Origin: Gallionella sp.
GTDB taxonomy: Bacteria > Pseudomonadota > Gammaproteobacteria > Burkholderiales > Gallionellaceae
DNA: 56,101 bases
Direction of reading: 5' to 3'
NCBI GenBank assembly: GCA_030681375.1
Contig: JAUXWM010000061.1
Coordinates: 1 to 56,101, forward strand
The notes beneath the pieces were generated by a model, which worked only from the letters and a program-made list of their open reading frames with translations, was not told where the DNA came from and did no database searches. The translations under genes were made by a program, and so were the position numbers. Shown in pieces: positions 1 through 8,001 of the stretch; the stretch's first letter is position 1; each line of letters begins with the position of its first letter.

Positions 1-95
1 TGGTCCCACTCCTTCCCATCCCGAACAGGACAGTGAAACGACTCCGCGCCAATGATAGTGTGGATTACCCATGTGAAAGTAGGTCATCGTCAGAC
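1..95 (+). rRNA. rrf: 5S ribosomal RNA, 3' part (5' end outside window)
   Basis: The first 95 bases match the interior and 3' half of a proteobacterial 5S rRNA, including the conserved block around CCCGAACAGGACAG and the helix reading GTGTGGATTACCCATGTGAAAGTAGG. The gene is cut by the window start; roughly the first 20 bases are missing. A strong intrinsic terminator follows at 106-137, so this is the end of a ribosomal RNA operon read on the plus strand. The exact 3' end is estimated (about 95). Confidence 0.93.
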
Positions 96-105
96 TCCTT
101 ACAAC

Positions 106-137
106 AAAAAGCCCCTCCGGTAACGGTGGGGCTTTTT
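106..137 (+). terminator. Intrinsic terminator after 5S rRNA
   Basis: The stem AAAAAGCCCC pairs with GGGGCTTTTT around a short inner CCG/CGG helix, followed by a T tract. The A tract on the left makes it work in both directions. The original moeB stop (169-171, minus strand) lies just to its right, so before the IS66 insertion this hairpin probably ended both the rRNA operon and the moeB transcript. Confidence 0.9.
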
Positions 138-176
138 GCTTTTGCGGGAAACGCCAGAGAGGCGAACGCTATTTTT

Positions 177-184
177 TGTTGCAG
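177..184. repeat. Left 8-bp target duplication of the IS66 element
   Basis: The octamer TGTTGCAG directly precedes the left inverted repeat and recurs exactly at 2605-2612 after the right inverted repeat. Eight bp is the target duplication length known for the IS66 family. The perfect copy suggests the insertion is not very old. Confidence 0.95.
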
Positions 185-233
185 GTAAGCGTCCAGCCGT
201 ACCATCTTGATTGAGCAAGCAAAAGCTAAGAGC

Positions 234-264
234 ATGGTGTCCACCTAATTTAAGTGGACACCAT
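234..264 (+). promoter_or_regulatory. Hairpin at the tnpA translation start
   Basis: ATGGTGTCCAC (234-244) and GTGGACACCAT (254-264) are perfect 11-bp inverted repeats around a 9-nt loop. The structure ends one base before the tnpA ATG at 266. Transcripts entering the element from outside would include both arms and fold the region just ahead of the start codon, a way other insertion sequences limit transposase expression from read-through. The function here is inferred. Confidence 0.6.
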
Positions 265-265
265 C

Positions 266-628
266 ATGAGCACTACGAATCCTGCACCTCGCCGACGCAC
301 GTATACAACCGAGTTCAGGCAGGGACTGGTCGCACAATGCCAACCTGGCGTATCTGTTTCCAGAATCGCGCTGGCGCACGGTATCAATGCCAACCTGCTG
401 CGCAAATGGATCGACCGCTACCGGAATCAACTGCCAGCACCTGTCGCAGCAGAACCTTCAAAATTGGTTGCCGTTCAAGTCGAATTGCCTGTAAAGGTTC
501 AGGCTGAAGCTGCTTGCAGTGAGACCATTGAGATCAGTCTGACCAAGCGCACCACGCACATCAACATTCGCTGGCCAGGCAATCAAGCGCAAGCATGTGC
601 CACATGGTTAAGTGCGTGGCTCAAATGA
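266..628 (+). CDS. tnpA: IS66 family accessory protein TnpA
   Basis: This 120-aa protein is the first of the three IS66 genes. A helix-turn-helix DNA-binding region is visible at about residues 10-50 (RRRTYTTEFRQGLVAQC, then a VSRIALAHGINANLLRKWI recognition-helix pattern). In the family, TnpA is needed with TnpB for transposition, although the DDE transposase is TnpC. The ATG at 266 is chosen because the protein then begins in the usual way for the family; an in-frame GTG at 254 lies inside the hairpin arm and is less likely. The stop overlaps the tnpB start (ATGA at 625-628), implying translational coupling. Confidence 0.93.
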   Translation: MSTTNPAPRRRTYTTEFRQGLVAQCQPGVSVSRIALAHGINANLLRKWIDRYRNQLPAPVAAEPSKLVAVQVELPVKVQAEAACSETIEISLTKRTTHINIRWPGNQAQACATWLSAWLK

Positions 629-963
629 TCCAGCCGGAACATGTATTCCTGCACGCGGAACCCGTAGACATGCGCTGGAGCATGGATCGACTGTCATTGC
701 TGATCCAGCAGATTGACGGACGTTCTCCCTGCGATGGCACAGCCTATGGATTCACCAATCGCAATTACTCCCGCCTCAAGTTATTGATATGGGATGGCAC
801 CGGCGTCTGGCTGTGTCATCGACGTCTGCACCAGGGCCGATTCCGCTGGCCCGCTCCCGATGAAACATTGTTCCGCATGAGTGCGGAACAATGGCGCTGG
901 CTGATCACTGGTGTGGACTGGCAACGGCTGTGCGCGAAGCCTTCTGCGCAGTGGCGGGTTTGA
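625..963 (+). CDS. tnpB: IS66 family accessory protein TnpB
   Basis: This 112-aa protein belongs to the IS66 Orf2 family. Typical features are the N-terminal MIQPEHVFLHAEPVDMRWSM segment, a central GFTNRNYSRLKLLIWDGTG region and a tryptophan-rich tail with FRWPAPDE. Its biochemical role is poorly defined, but it is required for transposition in studied elements. The start at 625 overlaps the tnpA stop by four bases, and the length fits the usual 110-120 aa. Confidence 0.94.
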   Translation: MIQPEHVFLHAEPVDMRWSMDRLSLLIQQIDGRSPCDGTAYGFTNRNYSRLKLLIWDGTGVWLCHRRLHQGRFRWPAPDETLFRMSAEQWRWLITGVDWQRLCAKPSAQWRV

Positions 964-1020
964 CGCATAACCACCTGATATTTAGTGAGTTTTAGGGCGA
1001 GATTTGATATAATCAAGCCC

Positions 1021-2565
1021 ATGAATTCACTGGATAAATCGGCTAACTCAAGCATATCTTCAGCGCTATCTGGCGAGGCTTCGCCGACCCTATCCCGCGA
1101 CGCCGAAATTACCCGCCTCACCGAAATCAACCGCACACAGGAAATCAAGATTCAGGCGCTGATTCAGGAAGTCGCCTATCTGCGCCGCATGCGTTACGGG
1201 GTCAAGAATGAAGCAATGAGCGCAGAACAGCGTTCATTGTTTGAAGACGATGTGATTCAGGATCTCGCCGCCGTGGAATCCGAACTCGAGTTACCTGCCA
1301 CGCCAGCGCTCCCCAGAAGTCGTGCCGGTCGCCAGACCTTGCCCGAACATCTGGAGCGAGTCGAGGTGCGCCACGAACCGGATTCTTGTACCTGCTCAGC
1401 CTGCCAGTCCGACTTGGTTAAGATCAGCGAAGACATCAGCGAGCAACTGGACATTGAGCCGGCGCGCTTCTTTGTGATTCGTCATATCCGCCCGCAGTAT
1501 GCCTGTCGCCAGTGCGAAACCATCACCGCCGCACCAGTGGCCCCCGCCGTTATCGATGGTTCGCTGGCCGCGCCCGGTTTGCTGACCTGGGTGGCCACCA
1601 GCAAATACTTGGATCACTTGCCACTCTACCGGCTGGAACAGATCGCCGCACGACAGCAAGTCAATCTGTCCCGCAGCACGATGAGCGAGTGGATCGGTCG
1701 CATGGGCTTTGCCCTGCAACCGCTGGCGGATCGATTATCTGAACTGCTCAGGCAACGACAGGTGCTGCATGCTGATGAAACACCCGTGAAGCAACTGGAT
1801 CCGGGAGCGGGCAAGACCAAGCGGGCTTATCTGTGGAGTTATCGCAGCAATGATCTGGATGAGGGCCCGCCTATTGTGGTGTTTGATTACCAGAGCAGCC
1901 GTTCCGGTCAGCATGCCAGAGACTTTCTGCATGGCTGGCAGGGCAGTCTGATGGTCGATGACTACGGCGGATACAAGAAGATGTTCGCCGCCGATGCGCA
2001 GTTCGCCATCACCGAGCTTGGCTGCTGGGCGCACGCTCGGCGGAAATTCTTTGACCTTCAGGTTGGCGGTGTACATCCACAGGCGGCGGAAGCCTTACGG
2101 CGTATTGCACAGCTATATGCTGTCGAGGAAGCATGTCGAGACATGGATCATGCTGCCCGTGTGCAACATCGCCAGCAAAACAGCGTGCCAATGCTGATGG
2201 ATATGCATGAATGGTTGATTCGTTTGCGCGTTGCGACCGCTGACGGCAGCGGTCTGGCCCGTGCGATCGACTACAGTCTGCATCGTTGGCCCAGCCTGAG
2301 CCGCTATGCGCAGACTGGCAATCTGCCAATCGATAATAATCCGGTGGAGAATGCGATTCGCCCGATTGCTTTGGGCAAGAAGAACTGGCTATTTGCCGGA
2401 AGTGAACGCGCCGGCAAGCGGGCGGCTGCGATACAAAGCCTGTTCGCCACCGCGAAGCTCAACGGCATTGAACCGTCTGCTTGGCTGAAAGATACACTGG
2501 AAAAACTCCCCGTCTGGACCATGCGACGTATCGACGAACTGCTGCCTATCAAACCCGCTGCATAA
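1021..2565 (+). CDS. tnpC: IS66 family DDE transposase TnpC
   Basis: This 514-aa protein is the catalytic transposase. From the N-terminus it has a coiled-coil leader with a leucine-rich stretch, a zinc-finger-like region with CxC..C and CxxC cysteine pairs at about residues 125-170, then the DDE core. HADETPVK carries the first Asp, VDDYGGYK the second, and the C-terminal NNPVENAIRPIALGKKNW the Glu. The GSERAGKRAA segment near the end is the family's C-terminal signature. The ATG at 1021 is preferred; an upstream in-frame GTG at 985 is possible. Its stop lies 39 bp inside the right end of the element, and its last codons overlap the present minus-strand moeB end (2549). Confidence 0.96.
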   Translation: MNSLDKSANSSISSALSGEASPTLSRDAEITRLTEINRTQEIKIQALIQEVAYLRRMRYGVKNEAMSAEQRSLFEDDVIQDLAAVESELELPATPALPRSRAGRQTLPEHLERVEVRHEPDSCTCSACQSDLVKISEDISEQLDIEPARFFVIRHIRPQYACRQCETITAAPVAPAVIDGSLAAPGLLTWVATSKYLDHLPLYRLEQIAARQQVNLSRSTMSEWIGRMGFALQPLADRLSELLRQRQVLHADETPVKQLDPGAGKTKRAYLWSYRSNDLDEGPPIVVFDYQSSRSGQHARDFLHGWQGSLMVDDYGGYKKMFAADAQFAITELGCWAHARRKFFDLQVGGVHPQAAEALRRIAQLYAVEEACRDMDHAARVQHRQQNSVPMLMDMHEWLIRLRVATADGSGLARAIDYSLHRWPSLSRYAQTGNLPIDNNPVENAIRPIALGKKNWLFAGSERAGKRAAAIQSLFATAKLNGIEPSAWLKDTLEKLPVWTMRRIDELLPIKPAA

Positions 2566-3346
2566 ACTGATTCAACTGAACAGATGGGACGGCTGGACGC
2601 TTACTGTTGCAGCTCGTGCAGAGCGGGTCTTTTAATAGCGTGCTCTGCTTGATGTTCATGTCGAGCGCATTTATCGATAGCAGCTTGCCGCTTAAGCCGG
2701 AATTGATGCCTGCCAGCAGCTTGAGCGCTTCAGCGGCTTGTATGCTGCCTACGATGCCAGTCAACGGCGCGAAGATGCCTGTGGTGGCACAACGCAACTC
2801 CTCGGATGCGCTATCTTCTGGAAACAAACAGTTGTAACAGGGAGATTCCGCGTGGCGGAAATCAAACACGCTGGCCTGCCCGGAAAAAAGGATGGCCGCG
2901 CCGGATACCAGGGGTTTGCGGTGCGTCAGGCAAGCGCGGTTGATGGCGTAGCGTGTGGCGAAGTTGTCGCTGCAATCGAGTACCACATCGGCATGAGCGA
3001 TAAGCGTATCTAGCTGGGTGGCATCGGCGCGCGAGGAATGAATGACACAGCTGACTTCGGGATTGATGTCATGGATGGCTGCCACGGCTGAATTCACCTT
3101 GGGCTGCCCAAGCGTGGAGGTGCGATGCGCGATTTGGCGTTGCAAATTACTTAAATCTACATGGTCATGATCGCACAGGGTCAGTTGGCCGACGCCGCTG
3201 GCCGCTAAATAAAGCGCGGCCGGTGAGCCCAAGCCGCCAAGACCAATTATTAATGCATTGGAATCCAGTAAACGCTGCTGTCCTTCAATGCCAATTTCAG
3301 TAAGCAGGATATGACGCCCGTAGCGCTGGAGTTGCGAGTCGTTCAT
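2549..3346 (-). CDS. moeB: Molybdopterin-synthase adenylyltransferase MoeB, C-terminus rebuilt by IS66
   Basis: This ThiF/HesA/MoeB-family E1-like enzyme adenylates the C-terminal glycine of the small sulfur carrier MoaD (or a ThiS-like partner). Seen: the nucleotide-binding GLGGLGSPAALYLA loop at about residues 35-48, DLSNLQRQ, DCSDNFATR, and the zinc cysteine pairs CYNC (central) and CTSC (C-terminal). The present reading frame is 265 aa, slightly long for the family. The last 18 residues after CTSCN come from the IS66 right end. Joining the two target-duplication copies restores an original end reading CTSCN-Lys-Lys-stop with the stop at 169-171. All zinc cysteines lie before the insertion, so the enzyme probably still works. 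Confidence 0.93.
   Translation of the reverse strand: MNDSQLQRYGRHILLTEIGIEGQQRLLDSNALIIGLGGLGSPAALYLAASGVGQLTLCDHDHVDLSNLQRQIAHRTSTLGQPKVNSAVAAIHDINPEVSCVIHSSRADATQLDTLIAHADVVLDCSDNFATRYAINRACLTHRKPLVSGAAILFSGQASVFDFRHAESPCYNCLFPEDSASEELRCATTGIFAPLTGIVGSIQAAEALKLLAGINSGLSGKLLSINALDMNIKQSTLLKDPLCTSCNSKRPAVPSVQLNQFMQRV
2605..2612. repeat. Right 8-bp target duplication of the IS66 element
   Basis: This exact copy of TGTTGCAG (177-184) lies directly after the right inverted repeat. On the minus strand it encodes the end of the MoeB zinc-binding CxxC region (TGC AAC). Confidence 0.95.
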
Positions 3347-3367
3347 GTGAAATATTGAAAAGCAGAG

Positions 3368-3772
3368 TTATTCGTATTCACGCAAATCGGGAGGTATGCC
3401 GGCGTGCTCTTTATGTGAATGCTGTCCATGCTTCTCAATAAAAATCCCTTTTTCATTCTTCTTGGTCACATGGTCAGGAATTTCCATGTTGTGTCGGGTG
3501 GTGTCTTCACAGTAATAAATGACATTGCGACCCACATTATGCAAAAAACTGTGATCAAGACGAAATCCCTCTTGTTCCAGCGCATGCTCCAGCGCTTCCA
3601 GAGTGTAGTCGCGCAGGTTATAGCGGATTTCTAGTGTATGGGGTCGATCCGCGCGCGCAGCGCTTAAATTGGGAAGACCGCTCAATATCTCCAGTGCGTG
3701 ACTAAGCTGATCGGCAGGCTCTGCCTCGAACAGCAGTTCGCGCTTTTTTTCCAAATCGAAGGGATTGATCAT
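3368..3772 (-). CDS. Conserved protein of unknown function (134 aa)
   Basis: I do not recognise a named family. The middle (about residues 20-75) has a pattern like a ferredoxin-type alpha-beta fold of heavy-metal-associated domains: LSHALEILSGLPNLSAARAD, then LEIRYNLRDYTLEALEHALE. The CxxC metal site is absent. The C-terminal third is hydrophilic and His-rich (HGQHSHKEHAG). There is no signal peptide or membrane segment. It lies 21 bp upstream of moeB and 25 bp downstream of ctpA on the same strand, so it is probably cotranscribed with them. A good ribosome site (AGGAGAAT) precedes the ATG. Confidence 0.8.
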   Translation of the reverse strand: MINPFDLEKKRELLFEAEPADQLSHALEILSGLPNLSAARADRPHTLEIRYNLRDYTLEALEHALEQEGFRLDHSFLHNVGRNVIYYCEDTTRHNMEIPDHVTKKNEKGIFIEKHGQHSHKEHAGIPPDLREYE

Positions 3773-3797
3773 GTCATTCTCCTGGATAGGCTAGGGC

Positions 3798-5189
3798 TTA
3801 CTTGCCGTGTAATATTTGCATGCCCTTGAGCAGGTTAAGCGCCTGATTAAGCTGGTAGTCATTTTTGGTGCCGAATTCTACCGGTGTTAGCTTATCGTTA
3901 TCGCCGTTACTCTTGGGCGTAACTTCAGGCTTGGTCACGGAATTGGTTTTCTCTTCAGGTTGTTTGTCGTTAATCAAGTGCTTTTCCAGATCAGCTTCGC
4001 GCAGCCTGAAGGCGTTATCTGCCCCGGCTGTAGAGGGATCTTCAACCAGAATGTCCGGCACGATACCTTTTGCCTGAATTGAGCGTCCTCCCGGGGTGTA
4101 ATAACGCGCCGTAGTGAGCTTGATGGCCGTGTTGTTGCCAAGCGGCAGAACCGTTTGAACTGAACCTTTGCCGAATGTTTGTGTGCCCATGATGACTGCG
4201 CGCTTGTGATCCTGCAAGGCGCCTGCGACAATTTCAGATGCGGATGCTGAACCGCCATTCACCAGCACCACCAAGGGAACGCTTTTGATTGATGCGGGTA
4301 TATTTTGAATGTAGTCATTCTTGCCATTGCCGCGCAAATAAAATTCCGGGGTGGCAGTCAGGCGCATTTTGGTCTCTTCACTCCGGCCCTCGGTGTAGAC
4401 GACGAGGGCGTCCTTGGCCAGAAAAGCAGCAGACACGGCAACAGCGCCATCAAGCAAGCCGCCCGGGTCATTGCGCAAATCGAGCACCATGCCCTTCAGG
4501 TCGGCTTTATTGTCTTTTACAAGCTTTTCGAGTGCTGTTGCCAGATTTTCGCCGGTATGTTCCTGGAATTGCGTGACGCGGACAAAGCCGTAACCGGGTT
4601 CAATCAGCTTTGATTTTACGCTCTGCACCTTAATGACGGCGCGCACCACGGTGATGATGAGCGGTTTGTTTTCGTTTTTGCGCAGGATAGTTAAGACTAT
4701 CTTGCTGCCCGGCTTGCCGCGCATGCGTTTGACTGCATCGTTTAGGGTCATGCCCTTGACCAGCGAGTCATCGAGTTTAAGAATCAGGTCGCCGCTCTTG
4801 ATGCCCGCCTGATAGGCAGGCGTATCTTCAATCGGTGAAATAACCTTTACAAGGCCGTCTTCCATGCCGACTTCTATGCCCAGCCCGCCAAATTCGCCTT
4901 GAGTGCCGACCTGAAGGTCTTTGAATGCATCCGCGTCAAGGTAGGATGAATGAGGATCCAGACCGTTTAGCATGCCGTTGATCGCTTCGGTAAAGAGTTT
5001 TTTGTCAGAGACAGGCTCAACATAATTGCTCTTGATATGGCCGAAAACTTCGGTAAAAGCGCGCAATTCCTCTATAGGCAAGGGCGTGACAAGCGTTTCC
5101 TTGTCGGCCAATGCGGAGAAATGCAGGCTGAGCGAAATGCCAGCCACCAAACCTAAACCTATCAGACCTGCTTTTTCCAGACGACGCAT
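3798..5189 (-). CDS. ctpA: S41 family carboxyl-terminal processing protease CtpA
   Basis: This 463-aa serine protease trims or degrades envelope proteins in the periplasm. It has a signal peptide or signal anchor at residues 5-27, a PDZ domain at about 90-175 (GGLGIEVGMEDG, then SGDLILKLDD) and an S41 protease core at about 180-370. The Ser-Lys dyad is readable: Ser316 in NGGSASASE and Lys341 in TFGKGSVQ, 25 residues apart as in the plant D1-processing enzyme. The tail after about 385 is hydrophilic and low in complexity. It sits just after envC on the same strand (12 bp gap), a common arrangement with cell-wall hydrolase control in Proteobacteria. Confidence 0.96.
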   Translation of the reverse strand: MRRLEKAGLIGLGLVAGISLSLHFSALADKETLVTPLPIEELRAFTEVFGHIKSNYVEPVSDKKLFTEAINGMLNGLDPHSSYLDADAFKDLQVGTQGEFGGLGIEVGMEDGLVKVISPIEDTPAYQAGIKSGDLILKLDDSLVKGMTLNDAVKRMRGKPGSKIVLTILRKNENKPLIITVVRAVIKVQSVKSKLIEPGYGFVRVTQFQEHTGENLATALEKLVKDNKADLKGMVLDLRNDPGGLLDGAVAVSAAFLAKDALVVYTEGRSEETKMRLTATPEFYLRGNGKNDYIQNIPASIKSVPLVVLVNGGSASASEIVAGALQDHKRAVIMGTQTFGKGSVQTVLPLGNNTAIKLTTARYYTPGGRSIQAKGIVPDILVEDPSTAGADNAFRLREADLEKHLINDKQPEEKTNSVTKPEVTPKSNGDNDKLTPVEFGTKNDYQLNQALNLLKGMQILHGK

Positions 5190-5201
5190 AGTAATTCCTA
5201 G

Positions 5202-6374
5202 TTATTTTTTAGCCAACCATTTCAGTGGGTCGAGCGGTTTACTCTTGTGGCGCAGTTCAAAGTATAAACCGGAATCAATATTGCCGCCGCTGTTGCCGAC
5301 GCTGGCGATGGTATCCCCGCCGCGCAATTCATCACCCACTTGTTTGTACAATGTTTCATTATTGCCGTACAGGCTCATGTATGCGTTGCCGTGATCGACG
5401 ATGAGCAGATTGCCAAATCCGCGCAACCAGTCTGCGAAGACCACGCGGCCGGCAGCTACGGATTTGACAGTCTGACCACTGCTCGTTCTGATGAATAAAC
5501 CTTTCCATATGACGGTGCTGTCGGGACGTTTTGTGCCGAATTGGTTGGTAATGTCACCTTTTACCGGCAGGCTTAGCTTGCCTTGAAGCTGGGCAAACGG
5601 CTCGCCGTCAAAACGATTGTCAGGCAGGTTGTCGTTGCGGAATAAGGATTTTTTTTTGGGTTGCGCGAGCATTTCGGTGATTTTTTCGACCAGTTTTACC
5701 AGCCGGTTTTCGTCACGTTGCAAATGCTTGATTTCGCGTCGTTGCTGGGTGAGTTGCTTGGAAAACTGGCCCAATACCTGTTTACGCTCCAGTTGGTCCT
5801 GTTGCAATTGTGTCTTTTGTTGTGCCTGCTCTGCGCGTAATTTTTCCAGCGTGCTGTTTTGTGACTGCACTTCCAGGCTGATCTCGTTTAGCTCGCTGAG
5901 ATTGCGACGTAAACTCTCAAGCCAGACGGCACGGTTGCGGGCGATATATTGGAAATATTGTACGTCACGCGCCACTTTGTTCGGATCCTGATTGTCCAGC
6001 ATGAGTTTAAGATATTCATGTTTGCCGCCCAGATATTGCTGGTACAGCAACTTGGACAGCGCAGCCTGTTGACGAGACAAATCCAGATTTAATTGTTGTT
6101 GTTGCTCTTGCAGCGCGTGCAGTCTGAAGCCGACTTCATGTTGTTGCGCTGACAGCTGTGCGAGTTTGCGATTGCTGTCGCTAATCGCACGTTCGGATGC
6201 GCGCAGCGCGTCAGCCGCCTCGGACTTTGATTCGCGGGTCTTCTCTATTTCACTTTGCATCGCGGCGATATGACGACGCAGGTTCTCAAGTTCTTCCTGC
6301 TGGCTGGCCGCAGCCCGGCCTGCCAGCATCAGGCTGCACAACGCCAGCAATAGAAAGAGTTTGAGAAAATTCAC
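5202..6374 (-). CDS. envC: Murein hydrolase activator EnvC (degenerate LytM domain)
   Basis: This 390-aa periplasmic protein has a signal peptide at about residues 1-23, a long coiled coil at about 25-250 rich in Glu, Gln and Leu, and a C-terminal LytM/M23 domain at about 280-388. The zinc ligands of active M23 peptidases are missing: the usual HxH position reads LYGNN. This matches EnvC-type activators, which do not cut murein but switch on amidases at the division septum. Its start overlaps the end of gpmI by four bases, and ctpA follows 12 bp later, so gpmI-envC-ctpA look like one transcript. Confidence 0.94.
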   Translation of the reverse strand: MNFLKLFLLLALCSLMLAGRAAASQQEELENLRRHIAAMQSEIEKTRESKSEAADALRASERAISDSNRKLAQLSAQQHEVGFRLHALQEQQQQLNLDLSRQQAALSKLLYQQYLGGKHEYLKLMLDNQDPNKVARDVQYFQYIARNRAVWLESLRRNLSELNEISLEVQSQNSTLEKLRAEQAQQKTQLQQDQLERKQVLGQFSKQLTQQRREIKHLQRDENRLVKLVEKITEMLAQPKKKSLFRNDNLPDNRFDGEPFAQLQGKLSLPVKGDITNQFGTKRPDSTVIWKGLFIRTSSGQTVKSVAAGRVVFADWLRGFGNLLIVDHGNAYMSLYGNNETLYKQVGDELRGGDTIASVGNSGGNIDSGLYFELRHKSKPLDPLKWLAKK

Positions 6375-7909
6375 GTTAAGCGGATCAGGCTGTTCCCCGT
6401 CATTTCTTCAGGTTGTGGCAGACCCATCATGCACAGCAAGCTGGGTGCAATGTCGCGCAATGAGCCCGTGTCGGCAAGTTGTGCTGGGCGTCCAACATAC
6501 AGGAAGGGCACCGGGTTGAGCGTGTGTGCGGTGTGGGCCTGCTGCGTGATGTTGTCCTGCATCTGTTCGGCATTGCCGTGATCGGCCGTGAGGATGACCT
6601 CTCCACCTATGGATTGCATGGCTTTAACCACACGGCCTATGCATACATCCAGCGTTTCGATGGCTTTTATAGCGGCCGCCATGTTGCCGCTGTGACCTAC
6701 CATATCGCCATTGGCGTAATTGCAGACTATGAGCGCATATTTGCGGGACAAAATGGCGGCTTCCAGCTGATCGGTTACAGTATATGCGCTCATTTCAGGT
6801 TGCAGGTCGTAGGTGGCCACTTTAGGTGAGGGCACCAGAATACGGTCCTCGCCGGGGTAGGGTTGTTCTTTGCCGCCACTGAAGAAGTAGGTGACATGCG
6901 CATATTTTTCTGTTTCCGCGATGCGCAGCTGTTTCAACTCCAGACTGGAGACGTACTCGCCGATATCGTTGTGTATGGCTACCGGTGAATAGGCGCAGGG
7001 CAGGGTGAATTCGGCACCGTAGTTGCTGAGCGTGACGAAGCTGGCAAACTGAGGCCGGTATGCGCGACTGAAATCGTTGAACATCTCGTCGGTCAAGGCG
7101 CGGGTTATTTCACGGGCACGATCGGCACGGAAATTCATGAATACCACCGCATCGCCGTCCTGCATGGCAATGGCGGGTTCGTCACCGGATTTTATGCAGG
7201 TGGGCTTGACGAATTCATCGGATTCGCCGCGCGCATACGCGGCCTCTAGTGCGGTCAGGGCATCGCTGGCTGCATAGTCGGCAATCCCTTGTGTAAGTAG
7301 TTCATAAGCTGGCTGCACACGCTCCCAGCGATTGTCTCTGTCCATCGCATAAAAACGACCTACCAAACTGGCAATTTGACCTACGCCCAGCGCGGTGCAT
7401 TTTTGTTGTAAGGCGTTCAGGGACTGCGCTGCGCTTCTGGGCGGCGTGTCGCGGCCATCGAGGAAAGCGTGCAGATAAACTTTTTTCAAGCCGTTGCGCG
7501 CCGCCATTTCCAGCATGGCGAAGATGTGATTTTCGTGGCTGTGTACGCCGCCGTCAGAGAGCAGGCCCATAATGTGAAGGGCGCTATTATTCTGCTTGGC
7601 GATTTCAATAGGTGCGCGTAAAGCCGGATTGTCAAAAAAACTGCCCTCTTCGATGTCCACATCGACGCGGCTCAAATCCTGATAGACCACGCGACCGGCA
7701 CCGATGTTGAGGTGTCCCACTTCGGAGTTGCCCATTTGATGTTCCGGCAAGCCGACAAATTTTTCCGAGGCGTTGATCAGGGTGTGCGGATAGTCGCGCC
7801 AAAGCGCGTCCCAATTGGGTTTGTGCGCAGCTAAGATAGCATTGGAGTCGGTTTCTTCGCGGTAGCCGAAGCCGTCCATAATAAGCAGCAAGACAGGAAT
7901 AGCATTCAT
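6371..7909 (-). CDS. gpmI: 2,3-bisphosphoglycerate-independent phosphoglycerate mutase
   Basis: This 512-aa glycolytic/gluconeogenic enzyme interconverts 3- and 2-phosphoglycerate using two metal ions (usually Mn2+). Seen: metal-binding Asp12 in MDGFGYRE, the phosphoserine nucleophile Ser62 in GNSEVGHLNIG, the SHENHIF and LDGRDTPP segments of the substrate domain, and the C-terminal metal motif LTADHGNAEQM. Length and order fit the family. It opens a minus-strand operon with envC and ctpA; gpm next to envC, and near the grxC-secB-gpsA block, also occurs in Escherichia coli. Confidence 0.97.
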   Translation of the reverse strand: MNAIPVLLLIMDGFGYREETDSNAILAAHKPNWDALWRDYPHTLINASEKFVGLPEHQMGNSEVGHLNIGAGRVVYQDLSRVDVDIEEGSFFDNPALRAPIEIAKQNNSALHIMGLLSDGGVHSHENHIFAMLEMAARNGLKKVYLHAFLDGRDTPPRSAAQSLNALQQKCTALGVGQIASLVGRFYAMDRDNRWERVQPAYELLTQGIADYAASDALTALEAAYARGESDEFVKPTCIKSGDEPAIAMQDGDAVVFMNFRADRAREITRALTDEMFNDFSRAYRPQFASFVTLSNYGAEFTLPCAYSPVAIHNDIGEYVSSLELKQLRIAETEKYAHVTYFFSGGKEQPYPGEDRILVPSPKVATYDLQPEMSAYTVTDQLEAAILSRKYALIVCNYANGDMVGHSGNMAAAIKAIETLDVCIGRVVKAMQSIGGEVILTADHGNAEQMQDNITQQAHTAHTLNPVPFLYVGRPAQLADTGSLRDIAPSLLCMMGLPQPEEMTGNSLIRLT

Positions 7910-8001
7910 TGAGGTAAGATATAAGCTGTTGTTAATTTAAGAACGGTGTATTTTAACCGAATTGGCCTGGGTAGGGCGTGCGGTTGTTATCAGGAGGAAG
8001 C

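Larger units (their letters stand above)
185..2604 (+). mobile_element. Complete IS66-family insertion sequence (2420 bp)
   Basis: The ends are inverted repeats starting GTAAGCGTCCAGCCGT on the left (from 185), with the same sequence inverted on the right (ending 2604); they differ at one position over about 22 bp. The element carries the three standard IS66 genes in order: tnpA (266-628), tnpB (625-963) and tnpC (1021-2565), all on the plus strand. It is flanked by a perfect 8-bp target duplication. No frameshift or stop is seen in the three genes, so the element looks intact and possibly active. It sits in the final codons of moeB, between that gene and the 5S rRNA terminator. Confidence 0.96.

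Noticed and set aside
254..628. Longer tnpA from the GTG at 254
   Set aside because: That codon is inside the right arm of the hairpin and adds residues not expected for the family; the ATG at 266 is more natural.
5202..6374. Loss of zinc ligands in the LytM domain as a damaged peptidase
   Set aside because: EnvC proteins are naturally degenerate at these positions and act as amidase activators.
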